In this document: positions 1 to 8,028 of the stretch, one piece after another | How the letters are laid out: each line of letters opens with the position of its first letter | Position numbering within the stretch: position 1 is the stretch's first letter | Source of the DNA: Planctomycetota bacterium | Lineage (GTDB): Bacteria > Planctomycetota > Phycisphaerae > Phycisphaerales > SM1A02 | Direction of reading: 5' to 3' | DNA: 44,337 nucleotides | NCBI GenBank assembly: GCA_027622195.1 | Contig: JAQBZO010000014.1 | Location: forward strand, 1-44,337 | Notes under the pieces: model-generated | What the model was told of the DNA's origin: nothing | Seen by the model: only the letters and a program-made list of their open reading frames with translations | Databases searched by the model: none | Position numbers and translations under genes: made by a program

Positions 1-177
<177 letters not shown>

Positions 178-213
178 AAAGCCCCCTTGGTTTACCAAGG
201 GGGCTTTGTGTAT
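178..213 (+). terminator. Intrinsic terminator after 16S rRNA
   Basis: A perfect 13-bp stem (AAAGCCCCCTTGG at 178-190, its complement at 195-207) encloses a TTTA loop and runs into a T-rich stretch. It is the strongest intrinsic terminator in the window. Its position right after the 16S trailer implies that the rRNA transcript ends here without 23S or 5S. Confidence 0.9.
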
Positions 214-244
214 TTCTAGGGACTGTTTTCCAACGGCTCGCGGG

Positions 245-250
245 TAGATT
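245..250 (+). promoter_or_regulatory. Putative -10 box (TAGATT) of the isomerase gene
   Basis: TAGATT lies 9 bases before the ATG at 260. There is no Shine-Dalgarno sequence between them, so the transcript would have almost no leader. A matching -35 box is not obvious. Confidence 0.35.
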
Positions 251-259
251 GTTTTGCGT

Positions 260-1138
260 ATGCAACCAATCGACCGCCGAACTGCGCTTCAAGTGTCGAT
301 TGGTTCTGCGCTCGGCGCGATGGCTGCTCCATCCATTGCTTTTTCATCGGGTGCGTTGTGGAGCGAACCATCCTTGCTTCGCCATTCTGTTTGTCGCTGG
401 TGTTATTCATCCATGACATTGGATGCGCTGTGCGTGATAGCAAAATCGTGCGGCGCAACGAGCATCGAATTGCTCTCGGAAAAAGACTGGCCCGTGGTGG
501 TGAAGCATGGACTTCAATGTGCCGTGGCGAATGGTCCATGCTCGATTCAGAAGGGAATCAACCGTCTCGAGAATCACGACGCGATCATTTCTGAAAGTGA
601 ACGACTCCTCCCGCTGATCGCTCAGGCTGGTATTCCGAACATGATCATTTTCAGTGGGAATCGTGCTGGAATGAATGATGAGGAGGGTCTTGAGAACTGC
701 GCTGTGGCGCTCAAGCGCATCACTCCCATTGCGGAGGCCAATGGGGTCACCGTCATCATGGAACTTTTGAATAGCAAGGTCGACCACAAGGACTATCAGT
801 GTGATCGAACTCCTTGGGGTGTCGCACTGTGCAAGAGGGTGAACTCGGATCGATTCCGACTGCTCTACGACATCTATCACATGCAGATCATGGAGGGCGA
901 TGTGATTCGGACGATCCAAGAATCTGCGCCGTACATCGCGCATTACCACACGGGGGGCGTGCCTGGTCGAGCAGAGATCGGGTCAACGCAGGAACTGAAC
1001 TATCCAGCCATTGCTCGGGCGATCGCTGCGACGGGCTATCGAGGGTACGTGGGGCAGGAGTTTATGCCTCGAGGGGATCCCAAAACCGCGCTCACCGAAG
1101 CGATCGGGCTGTGCACCGTGACTTCAGAAGTATCCTGA
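260..1138 (+). CDS. Tat-exported sugar phosphate isomerase/epimerase (hydroxypyruvate isomerase-like)
   Basis: This 292-residue protein has a TIM-barrel xylose isomerase/AP endonuclease 2 fold like hydroxypyruvate isomerase. After the N-terminal DRRTALQ twin-arginine motif comes a short hydrophobic Ala/Gly-rich stretch, so Tat export is likely. Family metal or catalytic signatures are visible in order: IELL, IMELLNS, LLYDIYHMQ and a late GQEFMP glutamate. Planctomycetes carry many such Tat-linked isomerases, and the true substrate cannot be read from sequence. ATG 260 is preferred over an in-frame TTG at 254 because it starts the Tat peptide and sits just downstream of a -10-like box. It is the first gene after the 16S terminator and appears monocistronic. 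Confidence 0.85.
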   Translation: MQPIDRRTALQVSIGSALGAMAAPSIAFSSGALWSEPSLLRHSVCRWCYSSMTLDALCVIAKSCGATSIELLSEKDWPVVVKHGLQCAVANGPCSIQKGINRLENHDAIISESERLLPLIAQAGIPNMIIFSGNRAGMNDEEGLENCAVALKRITPIAEANGVTVIMELLNSKVDHKDYQCDRTPWGVALCKRVNSDRFRLLYDIYHMQIMEGDVIRTIQESAPYIAHYHTGGVPGRAEIGSTQELNYPAIARAIAATGYRGYVGQEFMPRGDPKTALTEAIGLCTVTSEVS

Positions 1139-1198
1139 AATCGCAAGAAACGGCTTGAAATCGTTTGCGATCATGGCAAAGCGGGTTACATTTGCGCC

Positions 1199-1293
1199 AC
1201 TGGGAGATAGGAGACGCAAGGTCAAACTTGCGCATCCTCGGATTGGGCACCGGTAGGGCTCAATCGTGGGAGAGCCTGCCGGTGCCTTTTTTT
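1199..1293 (+). ncRNA. Candidate small structured RNA, unknown class
   Basis: The gap between two convergent genes holds two strong hairpins. The first (1209-1238) pairs AGGA/TCCT and CGCAAG/CTTGCG around a small internal loop. The second (1246-1286) has a long GC stem and ends in seven T at 1287-1293, a textbook terminator. A TTACAT/TACATT box at 1186-1192 could be a -10. The terminator is 108 bases after the upstream stop codon, and another small stem-loop (1140-1171) lies in between. This arrangement fits an independent RNA of about 95 nt, but a structured 3' UTR of the isomerase gene is an equal alternative. It matches no RNA family I recognise. Confidence 0.4.
1246..1293 (+). terminator. 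Intrinsic terminator (isomerase gene or small RNA)
   Basis: GGCACCGG pairs with the later CCGGTGCC, extended by GGGCTC/GAGCC with one bulge and one wobble pair, followed by a seven-T run at 1287-1293. It works only on the plus strand, because no T run follows on the minus side. It sits 2 bases from the stop of the convergent gene. Confidence 0.85.
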
Positions 1294-1295
1294 GA

Positions 1296-1865
1296 TCAAT
1301 CGAATCCGGCGACTGCACCCGTGCCGTTCCATGCGTAGGGGTGAAATGTTCCGACTGCATTTCCGCCGTTTTGAGCCCAAAACTTTGGATCTCTGCCCGT
1401 GGCAGTGTTCGGTGAGATCGGCGGGACATATGAGAAATACGAATAGACATTGTCCGACGGCCCAGAGATCGGCCCTTCTTGGGCGTACCACCAAGGTTGT
1501 CCTGGATGTCCATTCTGCGCAGGTCGCCAGCCGTCTCGTGCGAAGTGCATGTTGACGGAGGCCGGTTGCGACGCCTTTGTAAAAGCGTCGGGTGAAATCG
1601 TCACAGTCGGTGCATCTGCTGCAGGAGCGTTCACAGGAGTCCATCCATCCCACGGTTTAGGAGGAGCGGTCGTCGACGCGGGCTCCGCCGATGTTGGCAC
1701 GGCATCCGCCGCAGAAGCAGCGACGCGTTGGGTGCGAGTGGGCGTCGGCGGAAGATCGGGCTGCGACGATCCTGGATCCGTGGTCGCTTGCGCGTGAACC
1801 AAAACGCATGGAGCGATGACGATCAGTGCGGGAATCCAATGGCTGGCGGTGAGGTTGTGTTTCAT
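1296..1865 (-). CDS. Small secreted protein, unknown function
   Basis: This 189-residue protein is not recognised. The start was moved to the ATG at 1865 because it opens a typical signal peptide (MKHNLTAS, then a hydrophobic core, then VHAQA). The mature part begins with a Pro/Ala/Thr-rich low-complexity region of about 60 residues containing DLPPTPTRT and STTAPPKPW. A compact C-terminal part rich in Trp, Tyr, Phe, Gly and Asn follows (GQPWWYAQEG, YSYFSYVPP). No catalytic motif or lipobox is seen. It is divergent from the FKBP gene, and the two share a symmetric -10 region. Confidence 0.65.
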   Translation of the reverse strand: MKHNLTASHWIPALIVIAPCVLVHAQATTDPGSSQPDLPPTPTRTQRVAASAADAVPTSAEPASTTAPPKPWDGWTPVNAPAADAPTVTISPDAFTKASQPASVNMHFARDGWRPAQNGHPGQPWWYAQEGPISGPSDNVYSYFSYVPPISPNTATGRDPKFWAQNGGNAVGTFHPYAWNGTGAVAGFD

Positions 1866-1898
1866 GCTGTGCCTAGCGGGTGGGCTCGGGTGGACGAG

Positions 1899-1906
1899 AC
1901 TATAGT
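1899..1906. promoter_or_regulatory. Palindromic -10 element ACTATAGT, possible bidirectional promoter
   Basis: ACTATAGT is its own reverse complement, so each strand shows a TATAGT -10 hexamer. On plus it lies 8 bases before the ATG of the FKBP gene at 1915, giving a leaderless or nearly leaderless mRNA. On minus it would give a leader of about 27 bases for the gene starting at 1865. No good -35 is seen in either direction. Confidence 0.5.
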
Positions 1907-1914
1907 TCGGCACT

Positions 1915-2829
1915 ATGAAACACGGAGCATCCACGAAGAATTCACTCCTCAGCGTCCTTCTTGTCGGACTCGTCGGCGCCTGTGCCACTGCACAGGACTA
2001 CACCACCATTCCACCGGATCCAGCCGAGTTGGAGCAAACACTCTCCGCCGCAGCGATGCCGATGGATAGGGCGATTGCCGCGGCAACGGGCGCGATTGGC
2101 GGGTCTGTTCTTGCAGTCGAAGTGTTGAGCAATGGTGACAAAGTCGTCTACGAGATCGTGATCGGAAGCGATGGGATGATCAAGCGCGTGTTGGTGGATG
2201 GAGCCACGGGAGCGGTGTCTGGTCCAACGGTCAGCTTTGGCGTAGCAATGGAGACACTCGTCGCTCAAGGAGGAACAGTCCGATCATTGCGATCTGATTT
2301 TCTCGCCGATCCACCGATGTATCTCGGCTCCTACCTGAAGGAAGGCAAGCAACACGCCGTTACACTGTCTGCGATGGATGGATCAATTCTCTCGAACACC
2401 GTCACCGGTCGATTCCCCGGTCAAGATGCCTCTGGAGAGATCGAGACGACTCCCAGCGGACTGATGTACATCGAGGTGCTTGAAGGTACGGGCGCACTTC
2501 CTGCGTCTCCGAGCTCGAAAGTCACTGTGCATTACACGGGTTACCTGCTCGATGGAACGAAGTTCGACAGCAGTGTGGATCGCGGAACTCCTGCTGAGTT
2601 TCCACTTAATCGTGTGATCCCAGGTTGGACTGAGGGCGTTGGAACAATGCATATCGGCGGCAAGCGGAAGCTCATTATTCCTTACGAGTTGGCGTATGGA
2701 GAAGTGGGGCGTCCTCCGCAGATTCCACCGAAGGCGACATTGGTCTTTGATGTCGAATTGATTGCGTCGGCCGATGCGCCTGCTGCGCCCATTCCACCAG
2801 TGCCACCAACCCCGCCGACGGGTCGCTAA
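1915..2829 (+). CDS. Exported FKBP-type peptidyl-prolyl cis-trans isomerase
   Basis: This 304-residue protein starts with a signal peptide (hydrophobic [17 protein letters not shown]), so it probably acts outside the cytoplasm. Residues of about 45-165 form an unassigned domain rich in Val/Ile/Gly with a VVYEIVIG segment, resembling PepSY-like repeats. Residues 180-285 are a complete FKBP domain: [33 protein letters not shown], the VIPGWTEG tryptophan loop, and IPYELAYGE near the end. The tail is Pro-rich. The role is catalysis of proline isomerisation during folding of exported proteins, as known for FKBPs of the FkpA/Mip type. A strong terminator follows. Confidence 0.9.
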   Translation: MKHGASTKNSLLSVLLVGLVGACATAQDYTTIPPDPAELEQTLSAAAMPMDRAIAAATGAIGGSVLAVEVLSNGDKVVYEIVIGSDGMIKRVLVDGATGAVSGPTVSFGVAMETLVAQGGTVRSLRSDFLADPPMYLGSYLKEGKQHAVTLSAMDGSILSNTVTGRFPGQDASGEIETTPSGLMYIEVLEGTGALPASPSSKVTVHYTGYLLDGTKFDSSVDRGTPAEFPLNRVIPGWTEGVGTMHIGGKRKLIIPYELAYGEVGRPPQIPPKATLVFDVELIASADAPAAPIPPVPPTPPTGR

Positions 2830-2850
2830 GTCGTAACTGATATTCCAGGA

Positions 2851-2878
2851 GGGCGGTGGATTTATCCGCCGCCCTTTT
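2851..2878 (+). terminator. Intrinsic terminator of the FKBP gene
   Basis: A 10-bp stem (GGGCGGTGGA with TCCGCCGCCC, one wobble pair) with loop TTTA is followed by TTTT. It overlaps the last codons and stop of the convergent lipoprotein gene, so one stretch serves as coding sequence on minus and terminator on plus. Confidence 0.8.
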
Positions 2879-3176
2879 GCACTTGATCAGCGAGGTCGCC
2901 GATCATCTTGTCGCGCTCGGTCGCCTTGTCTTGAATGCGCAGCGCGCTGTCTCGCGCCTTCCCAAGTGTCGACTTGCTCTGGTAGTCGCCCGCGGGCTCT
3001 CCTTCAGAAGTCTGTGATCGCTTGGCTTCAATCGCAGCTTGATCGGCGGCGGCCTTTGATGCAGCTTTTTCTCGCGCCTCTTTCTCGCGAGGATGTTCCT
3101 TCTGATTGCATCCACCGAGCAGCGATGCTGCTGTGACGAGTGAGGTCAAGAGGATGATTCGCTTGGAACTGTTCAT
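2862..3176 (-). CDS. Small Ala/Lys-rich lipoprotein, unknown function
   Basis: This 104-residue protein has a type II signal peptide: MNSSKR, a hydrophobic core, then the lipobox LLGGC with Cys near residue 23. The mature part is highly charged and Ala-rich (repeats like EKEAREKAASKAA), so it is probably helical or a coiled coil. A second segment has the form KARDSALRIQDKATERDKMIGDLADQV. The ATG at 3176 fits the signal peptide; a GTG at 3188 is also in frame. It follows the aminopeptidase stop within 14 bases and is the last gene of a minus-strand operon. Confidence 0.75.
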   Translation of the reverse strand: MNSSKRIILLTSLVTAASLLGGCNQKEHPREKEAREKAASKAAADQAAIEAKRSQTSEGEPAGDYQSKSTLGKARDSALRIQDKATERDKMIGDLADQVQKGGG

Positions 3177-3190
3177 GTTCAAATCCACAA

Positions 3191-4309
3191 TCAGGCGTTG
3201 GGAGGATTCAGTAGCCGAAGGTCGTCGGGGAGGAAGATCCCATCCTTGCGGATGATCTCGCCGTCAAAGGCGATGGTGCCCCCTCCGTAATCGGGCCGTT
3301 GAATGGCGACGAGGTCCCAGTGCACTTGCGATGCGTTGCCGTTTTCTGTTTCTTCGTAGCACTGTCCTGGAGTGAAGTGAAAACTGCCGGCGATTTTCTC
3401 GTCGAAGAGGATGTCCTGCATCGGGTGAAGGATCGCTGGATTGAATCCAATGGCGAATTCGCCGACGTAACGCGCTCCTTCATCGAGGTTGAAAATGGCC
3501 TCAAGTTTGTCACAGTCGCCGTCGCACGATGACTTCACAATGCGGCCCTTCTCAAACTCGAGTCGAACATTATTGAATGAACTGCCTTGGTAATTCGTAG
3601 GCGTGTTGTAGTGAATGATTCCTTCAACACTGTCGCGTACAGGAGCCGAGAAACACTCTCCGTCTGGAATGTTGCGAGCACCCGTGCACGGGACGGCTCC
3701 AATGTTCTTGATCGAGAAACGCAAATCGGTGTCGTTGGGTCCCACGATATGAACACGGTCAGCGGACTTCATTCGCTTGGTGAGTGGAATCACCGCTTGA
3801 CCCATCGCGGCGTAATCGACTGAGCAGACTGAGAAATAGAAGTCTTCAAATGCGCGCGTGCTCATCTTGGCGAGTTGTGCCATGCTTGGACTTGGCCAAC
3901 GCAACACCACCCACTTGGTCTGCTTCACGCGGCAGTCTTGGTGGACGGGCTTGTAATACAGCCGCCCAATGCGTTGCATCTGCGCTGTCGCGACACCCGC
4001 CATTTCGGTGGCGTTGTCCGCTCCGCGCAGTCCAACATAGGCATCCATCTGCTTCATCCGATGAAGATCGCAATCGGCCCACACGCGAAAATTTGCCTCG
4101 GATGCATCCTCATTCAGCGCGCGCATGATGCGCTGTGAACGAAGGGCAACGTGCGGATTGGCTCCAGCGCGTCGTGTGGATTCGATGATCGCTTCGACCA
4201 TGTCGTCGGGAGCATCGAACGCCTCGATCAGAATGTGCTCTCCGTGACGAAGTGTGCAGGAGTGGTTGACGATGATGTCCGCGAGGCGGTCGAGGCGACT
4301 ATCTCTCAT
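3191..4309 (-). CDS. M29-family aminopeptidase (AmpS-like)
   Basis: This 372-residue protein matches the thermophilic-type M29 metallo-aminopeptidases (AmpS/AmpT/PepS), usually about 370-415 residues, which remove N-terminal residues from peptides using two metal ions. Expected ligands are visible: Glu218 in NIPDGECFSAP, Glu284 in VGEFAIGFN, His311 in GSFHFTPG, a Tyr in QCYEE near 318, and His330/Asp332 in SQVHWD. The N-terminal half carries the domain that includes YKPVHQDCRV. No signal peptide is present, so it is cytosolic. The start lies 12 bases after the threonine aldolase stop, without a clear Shine-Dalgarno site, suggesting readthrough in an operon. Confidence 0.92.
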   Translation of the reverse strand: MRDSRLDRLADIIVNHSCTLRHGEHILIEAFDAPDDMVEAIIESTRRAGANPHVALRSQRIMRALNEDASEANFRVWADCDLHRMKQMDAYVGLRGADNATEMAGVATAQMQRIGRLYYKPVHQDCRVKQTKWVVLRWPSPSMAQLAKMSTRAFEDFYFSVCSVDYAAMGQAVIPLTKRMKSADRVHIVGPNDTDLRFSIKNIGAVPCTGARNIPDGECFSAPVRDSVEGIIHYNTPTNYQGSSFNNVRLEFEKGRIVKSSCDGDCDKLEAIFNLDEGARYVGEFAIGFNPAILHPMQDILFDEKIAGSFHFTPGQCYEETENGNASQVHWDLVAIQRPDYGGGTIAFDGEIIRKDGIFLPDDLRLLNPPNA

Positions 4310-4321
4310 AGGAAGTTTTTG

Positions 4322-5407
4322 TTAGCGCGATGACGGTTGTGGAATGGGAGAAAGGAGCGATTCGCGAACGGCGAATGCGGCAGAGTCGATCGACTCTGCA
4401 CTGACATCGAGGTGTGTTACCGCGCGTACGCGAACCGCGCTCGTTGGAAGCATGAGTACGCCCAGCGCAGCCAGTTGTGTACAGAGGGTGCGCGCGGGGG
4501 CGGCATCGGACGGCGTTGCCTTCAAATCAAAAAACACCATGTTGGTCGGTGTCTGCTCTGACTTATGGGTGAGTGAGAGTCCGTTGATGTTCGAAAGCGC
4601 GCGGGAGAGTCGGCGCGCATTGGCGTGGTCATCAGTAAGTCGCGCGACATGATGGTCGAGTGCGTGAAGGCAAGCAGCAGCGAGGATGCCGCTTTGACGC
4701 ATCCCGCCGCCAAACATTTTGCGAAACCGTCGGGCGCGTGAAATGAGATCGCGTCGACCGCACAGGGCGCTTCCGACTGGGGCTCCGAGACCCTTGCTGA
4801 AGCAGACTGAGACCGTGTCCGCGTGCGATGCGAAGGATGACGGATCGTAACCCGCAGCGACGCACGCGTTGAACAACCGTGCGCCATCAAGATGGACAGC
4901 GAGTCCGTGTGCATGCGCTGCCTCGGCGACGCGCGCGAACTGATCGATCGGCCAGATTGTCCCGCCGGCTCGGTTGTGTGTGTTCTCGACTTCGACGAGT
5001 GCGGATCGAGGCGCGTGAATACTCTCGGGTCGAGCGGATGCGTCCACTGCATCGGCGTCGAACAGACCATCCACTCCCGTGAGCGATCGAATTGAGCAGC
5101 CAGAAAGGGCAGCAGGTCCTCCTGTTTCGTAGTGAATGATGTGGCTCTCGCTGTGACAAATGAGTTCGTCTCCAGGCTGAGTGTGGCAACGGATCGCGAT
5201 TTGGTTTGCCATCGTCCCACTGGGGGTGAAAAGTGCAGACTCCTTTCCGAGACGGTTGGCAATCGTCTCTTCGAGGCGCGCGACGGTTGGATCATCGCCG
5301 AGTACATCATCACCAAGAGGCGCCGACCGCATCGCATCCCACATCGCGGCAGTCGGTCGGGTGACGGTGTCTGAGCGAAGGTCGATGATCTGTCTTATAG
5401 GCGTCAT
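4322..5407 (-). CDS. ltaE: Low-specificity L-threonine aldolase
   Basis: This 361-residue PLP-dependent fold-type I enzyme splits L-threonine or L-allo-threonine into glycine and acetaldehyde. Family motifs are complete: IDLRSDTVTRPT at the N-terminus, GDDVLGDDP, the HYETGG region, HLDGAR (Asp174 contacts the PLP nitrogen), and CFSKGLGAPVG with Lys205 as the likely Schiff-base lysine. The ATG at 5407 is chosen because it overlaps the upstream stop as ATGA and begins just before the family-typical N-terminus; an upstream ATG at 5443 would add 12 residues inside the preceding gene. It is followed by the M29 aminopeptidase, so the pair may handle peptide and amino acid breakdown (inference). Confidence 0.93.
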   Translation of the reverse strand: MTPIRQIIDLRSDTVTRPTAAMWDAMRSAPLGDDVLGDDPTVARLEETIANRLGKESALFTPSGTMANQIAIRCHTQPGDELICHSESHIIHYETGGPAALSGCSIRSLTGVDGLFDADAVDASARPESIHAPRSALVEVENTHNRAGGTIWPIDQFARVAEAAHAHGLAVHLDGARLFNACVAAGYDPSSFASHADTVSVCFSKGLGAPVGSALCGRRDLISRARRFRKMFGGGMRQSGILAAACLHALDHHVARLTDDHANARRLSRALSNINGLSLTHKSEQTPTNMVFFDLKATPSDAAPARTLCTQLAALGVLMLPTSAVRVRAVTHLDVSAESIDSAAFAVRESLLSPIPQPSSR

Positions 5408-5961
5408 GGTGAGTTCACCCACACGATACGCGTGATGAGCCATCGACCATCGGGTTGCTTGGATAATTCCATGTTCCAGCGGGTGGCGATGAGGCCGATG
5501 GATCGACTGGTTGTCGTGAGGCAGGCGAGTTCGACTGTGGCCTCTGAGGAAGTGATCGTTGTTCCCTGAAGCAGCGTCACTGTGTTGGACTCGATTCGGT
5601 CCGAAGTAATGGCTTCAATTCTTCTGGCGATGACCGATCTTCCCTCTGGAGCACTGGCATCGTTGCGATGGCTCAGCGTCGCCTCTGTGGTCAAGAGGGA
5701 GAGCATTCGGTCAGGATTTCCCGCGACCGCGGCATCAACCAGTGCGCTGACCGTTCGCTCCGCGTGCTCGGCTGGGGACACCGTGCTCCATGCGACGGCG
5801 ATGACCGCTACGGTTCCTGCGAAGCATGAAAGCGCCGCCCACTGCACCTTTCCAGAATCGACGCGGACTCCCCACCAACCACAGACAGTACCAGCGAAGG
5901 CGGTGAGGATTCCAACCATCCACACATGGAGATCAATCCATAATCCAATCGATTCGATCAC
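5404..5961 (-). CDS. Two-helix membrane protein with NTF2/SnoaL-like C-terminal domain
   Basis: The predicted protein has about 185 residues. Two hydrophobic segments (WMVGILTAFAGTVCGWW and WAALSCFAGTVAVIAVAW) are followed by a soluble part of about 110 residues that looks like an NTF2/SnoaL-type fold, opening with AERTVSALVDAAVAGNPDRMLSLL and closing with GRWLITRIVWV. No enzyme residues can be named. The start is uncertain: GTG 5961 avoids overlap with the divergent gene at 6004, and ATG 5919 is an alternative that loses part of helix 1. The stop overlaps the threonine aldolase start (ATGA), so translation is probably coupled. Confidence 0.6.
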   Translation of the reverse strand: MIESIGLWIDLHVWMVGILTAFAGTVCGWWGVRVDSGKVQWAALSCFAGTVAVIAVAWSTVSPAEHAERTVSALVDAAVAGNPDRMLSLLTTEATLSHRNDASAPEGRSVIARRIEAITSDRIESNTVTLLQGTTITSSEATVELACLTTTSRSIGLIATRWNMELSKQPDGRWLITRIVWVNSP

Positions 5962-5994
5962 ACAAAAAGCGTACTGTCTTTTAGGCGTCGCTCC

Positions 5995-6000
5995 TATGAT
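5995..6000 (+). promoter_or_regulatory. Putative -10 box (TATGAT) next to the start codon
   Basis: TATGAT ends 3 bases before ATG 6004 and 6 bases before the in-frame GTG 6007. If it is a -10, transcription begins inside the annotated start codon and GTG 6007 would be the true leaderless start. No Shine-Dalgarno sequence is present. Confidence 0.35.
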
Positions 6001-6003
6001 GGC

Positions 6004-6714
6004 ATGGTGGAGGCAGCAACAACCATTGATTTTTCGGAACCGATCGCCCTCTTTCCGATGCCGGGCGTGATGGTGTTGCCGCATGCGTCGATCCCGCTGC
6101 ATATTTTCGAGCCGCAGTCGGTGCGCATGATTGATGATTGTCTTGAAGGATGTGCCGAGAACGACCCTCTGTCTGGAAAGGCGGTTGCTTTGGCGAGTTT
6201 GCGCATTGGTGTTCGGCCAGAGGTTGCACTTCGGTCAACCGTCTGCGTCACCAAGATCGTGAGGCGACAGACGCTCTCCGATCAGCGTCAAATGATTGTG
6301 GTGGCCGGAGTGTGTCGGGCGCGCATCTTGGCGATGGTGGAAGAGGACGAGGATCATCCGTATCGGCGTGCGATGTTGATTCCAATGGAGAGTCCTTCAA
6401 CGACAGAGGACTTGCGGCCCGTGCTCAGAAACCTCTGCGAAATGCTTGAGAATCCGAGACTGGGCCAGATGCAGGATGCGCGCACCGTCGTGCGCATGTT
6501 GCGCGACAAGCAGATTCCGCCCGTGGTCGCCCTCGACATCGCGAGTTTGATTTTGGTGCGCGATGATGATGATCGATATCGATTGCTCGAAGCGACCGAT
6601 CCACGAGCGCGCGTGCGACTGTTGTGGCGCACGGTGTGGGGAATGGATCGTCTTATCAATCGTGCTCAGTCTCAAGGCTCTACCGCATGGCCGAAGGGAA
6701 TGAGTTGGAACTGA
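6004..6714 (+). CDS. LON peptidase N-terminal (PUA-like) domain protein
   Basis: This 236-residue protein consists of a Lon substrate-binding domain without the AAA+ and protease parts. The typical opening is IALFPMPGVMVLPHASIPLHIFEP followed by RMIDDCLE; then come a VVAGVCRARI strand and a helical region ending RTVWGMDRLI. Stand-alone Lon-N proteins are common in bacteria, and their role is poorly known; substrate recognition or quality control is a guess. It overlaps the downstream HAD gene by 28 bases and is the first gene of a likely operon. GTG 6007 is an alternative start (see the adjacent -10 box). Confidence 0.85.
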   Translation: MVEAATTIDFSEPIALFPMPGVMVLPHASIPLHIFEPQSVRMIDDCLEGCAENDPLSGKAVALASLRIGVRPEVALRSTVCVTKIVRRQTLSDQRQMIVVAGVCRARILAMVEEDEDHPYRRAMLIPMESPSTTEDLRPVLRNLCEMLENPRLGQMQDARTVVRMLRDKQIPPVVALDIASLILVRDDDDRYRLLEATDPRARVRLLWRTVWGMDRLINRAQSQGSTAWPKGMSWN

Positions 6715-7436
6715 ATCCTCAAGACGGCTCACAGAATCACAGAGTGGTCGTCTTCGATGTCGATGGAACATTGACGCGCACGCATGAACTGGACGAGGTC
6801 TGGTATCGAATCGCAGTACGCGAAGTGTTGGGTGTCGCCGAGTTTTCGACCGACTGGTCGTCCTATCGACACTCCACCGATCTGGCGATTGTGCGCGAAA
6901 TCATCGAGCGACATCTCGGACGCCTCGGCACGGCAAGTGAGGTTGACGCGGTCCGCGACGCGTACGCACGCCGCGTGGTGGAGGGAGCATCGCACCGAGA
7001 GATTCATCCTGTCCCAGGGGCAGACTGTCTCTTCGCGGGACTTCGAGCAAGGGGATGGAAGATCGCCATTGCAACGGGTGGATGGGAACTCACTGCCAAA
7101 CTCAAACTGGACGCGGCGGGAATCGCTGTTTCTGGAATCCCATTCGCTTCGGCAGAAGATGCAGATCCGAGAGAAGAGATCATCGGGTGCGCGCTTGGTC
7201 GAGCGGGATTGAATTCGATAACATCACCGACTGAGGTCGTCTACGTTGGAGATGGCCGATGGGACCTGACCGCTGCAAACCGTGGCGGCTACCGGTTTGT
7301 CGGAGTTGGGTCGGGTGAACGCGCGCGCGCGTTGCGCGATGCGGGTGCCCGTCATGTGGTGAGTCATTTTGAGGATCTTGATGCCTTCATTGAGATCCTT
7401 CAGCGGGCCAGTTGCCAAACGGCCGGGAGTAGATGA
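6687..7436 (+). CDS. HAD-superfamily hydrolase (phosphatase)
   Basis: This 249-residue protein carries the four HAD motifs: DVDGTLT with nucleophile Asp24 and acid/base Asp26, the motif II IATGG, a Lys-containing region after it (AKLKLDAAG), and GDGRWDLTAA for metal binding. A helical cap lies between motifs I and II (about residues 35-105). Substrates of such phosphoglycolate phosphatase-like enzymes cannot be predicted. ATG 6687 is chosen as the first start that avoids a long overlap, yet it still overlaps the Lon-N gene by 28 bases. LemA starts 3 bases after the stop, which supports a shared transcript. Confidence 0.88.
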   Translation: MAEGNELELNPQDGSQNHRVVVFDVDGTLTRTHELDEVWYRIAVREVLGVAEFSTDWSSYRHSTDLAIVREIIERHLGRLGTASEVDAVRDAYARRVVEGASHREIHPVPGADCLFAGLRARGWKIAIATGGWELTAKLKLDAAGIAVSGIPFASAEDADPREEIIGCALGRAGLNSITSPTEVVYVGDGRWDLTAANRGGYRFVGVGSGERARALRDAGARHVVSHFEDLDAFIEILQRASCQTAGSR

Positions 7437-7439
7437 ATC

Positions 7440-8006
7440 ATGTTTCCATTCTTCCTCATCGTCATCATTGTCCTCGCGCTCGCACTGATCGTCATCGCAT
7501 TGTGGGTGATCGGCATCTACAACACACTCCAGCGACAGCGCATCGGCACTGAGGCATCGTTCAGCCAGATTGATGTCATGCTCAAGCGGAGGTGGGATCT
7601 CATTCCAAACCTGATCGAGACGGTGAAGGGCTACGCCGCACACGAAAAGGGGACGCTCGAAGGAACGATGAGAGCTCGAGCGGCGGCGATGGGTGCTCGC
7701 GATCCGGCCGAACGCATGAAGGCCGAGGGTGAACTGTCTGGTTTTCTGTCACGCTTGATGGCGGTTGCAGAGGCTTATCCAGACTTGAAGGCGAACACCA
7801 ATTTTATGTCGCTGCAGAATCAGCTTGCGGAAACGGAAGGCACGATTGCCTCGGCGCGCACTGGTTACAACGGATCGGCGTCGGCATTCAATGAAACACT
7901 CTCGGTGTTTCCAAGCAACTTGATCGGCGGGCTCTTTGGTTTCAAGCCATTCGCATTCTTCCAAACGGCGGAAGCAGAGCGTGCCACTCCTTCGGTGAAG
8001 TTCTAG
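7440..8006 (+). CDS. lemA: LemA family membrane protein
   Basis: This 188-residue protein is of usual LemA length. It has one strongly hydrophobic N-terminal helix (residues about 4-26), then the LemA signature IYNTLQRQRIGTEASFSQIDVMLKRRWDLIPNLIETVKGYA and the late PSNLIGGLFGF motif. The bulk is alpha-helical and probably exposed outside the inner membrane. The function is not established for the family. It lies 3 bases after the HAD gene and 22 bases before ruvB. Confidence 0.95.
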   Translation: MFPFFLIVIIVLALALIVIALWVIGIYNTLQRQRIGTEASFSQIDVMLKRRWDLIPNLIETVKGYAAHEKGTLEGTMRARAAAMGARDPAERMKAEGELSGFLSRLMAVAEAYPDLKANTNFMSLQNQLAETEGTIASARTGYNGSASAFNETLSVFPSNLIGGLFGFKPFAFFQTAEAERATPSVKF

Positions 8007-8028
8007 TTCGACGTGGAGTGACTCAACA

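Noticed and set aside
407-949. Minus-strand frame of 180 codons opposite the isomerase gene
   Set aside because: The plus-strand product has a Tat signal and conserved motifs; the minus translation has none.
1196-1202. GCCACTG sequence resembling part of a cobalamin riboswitch
   Set aside because: The B12 box and the other conserved arms are missing, and no gene follows downstream on the same strand within range.
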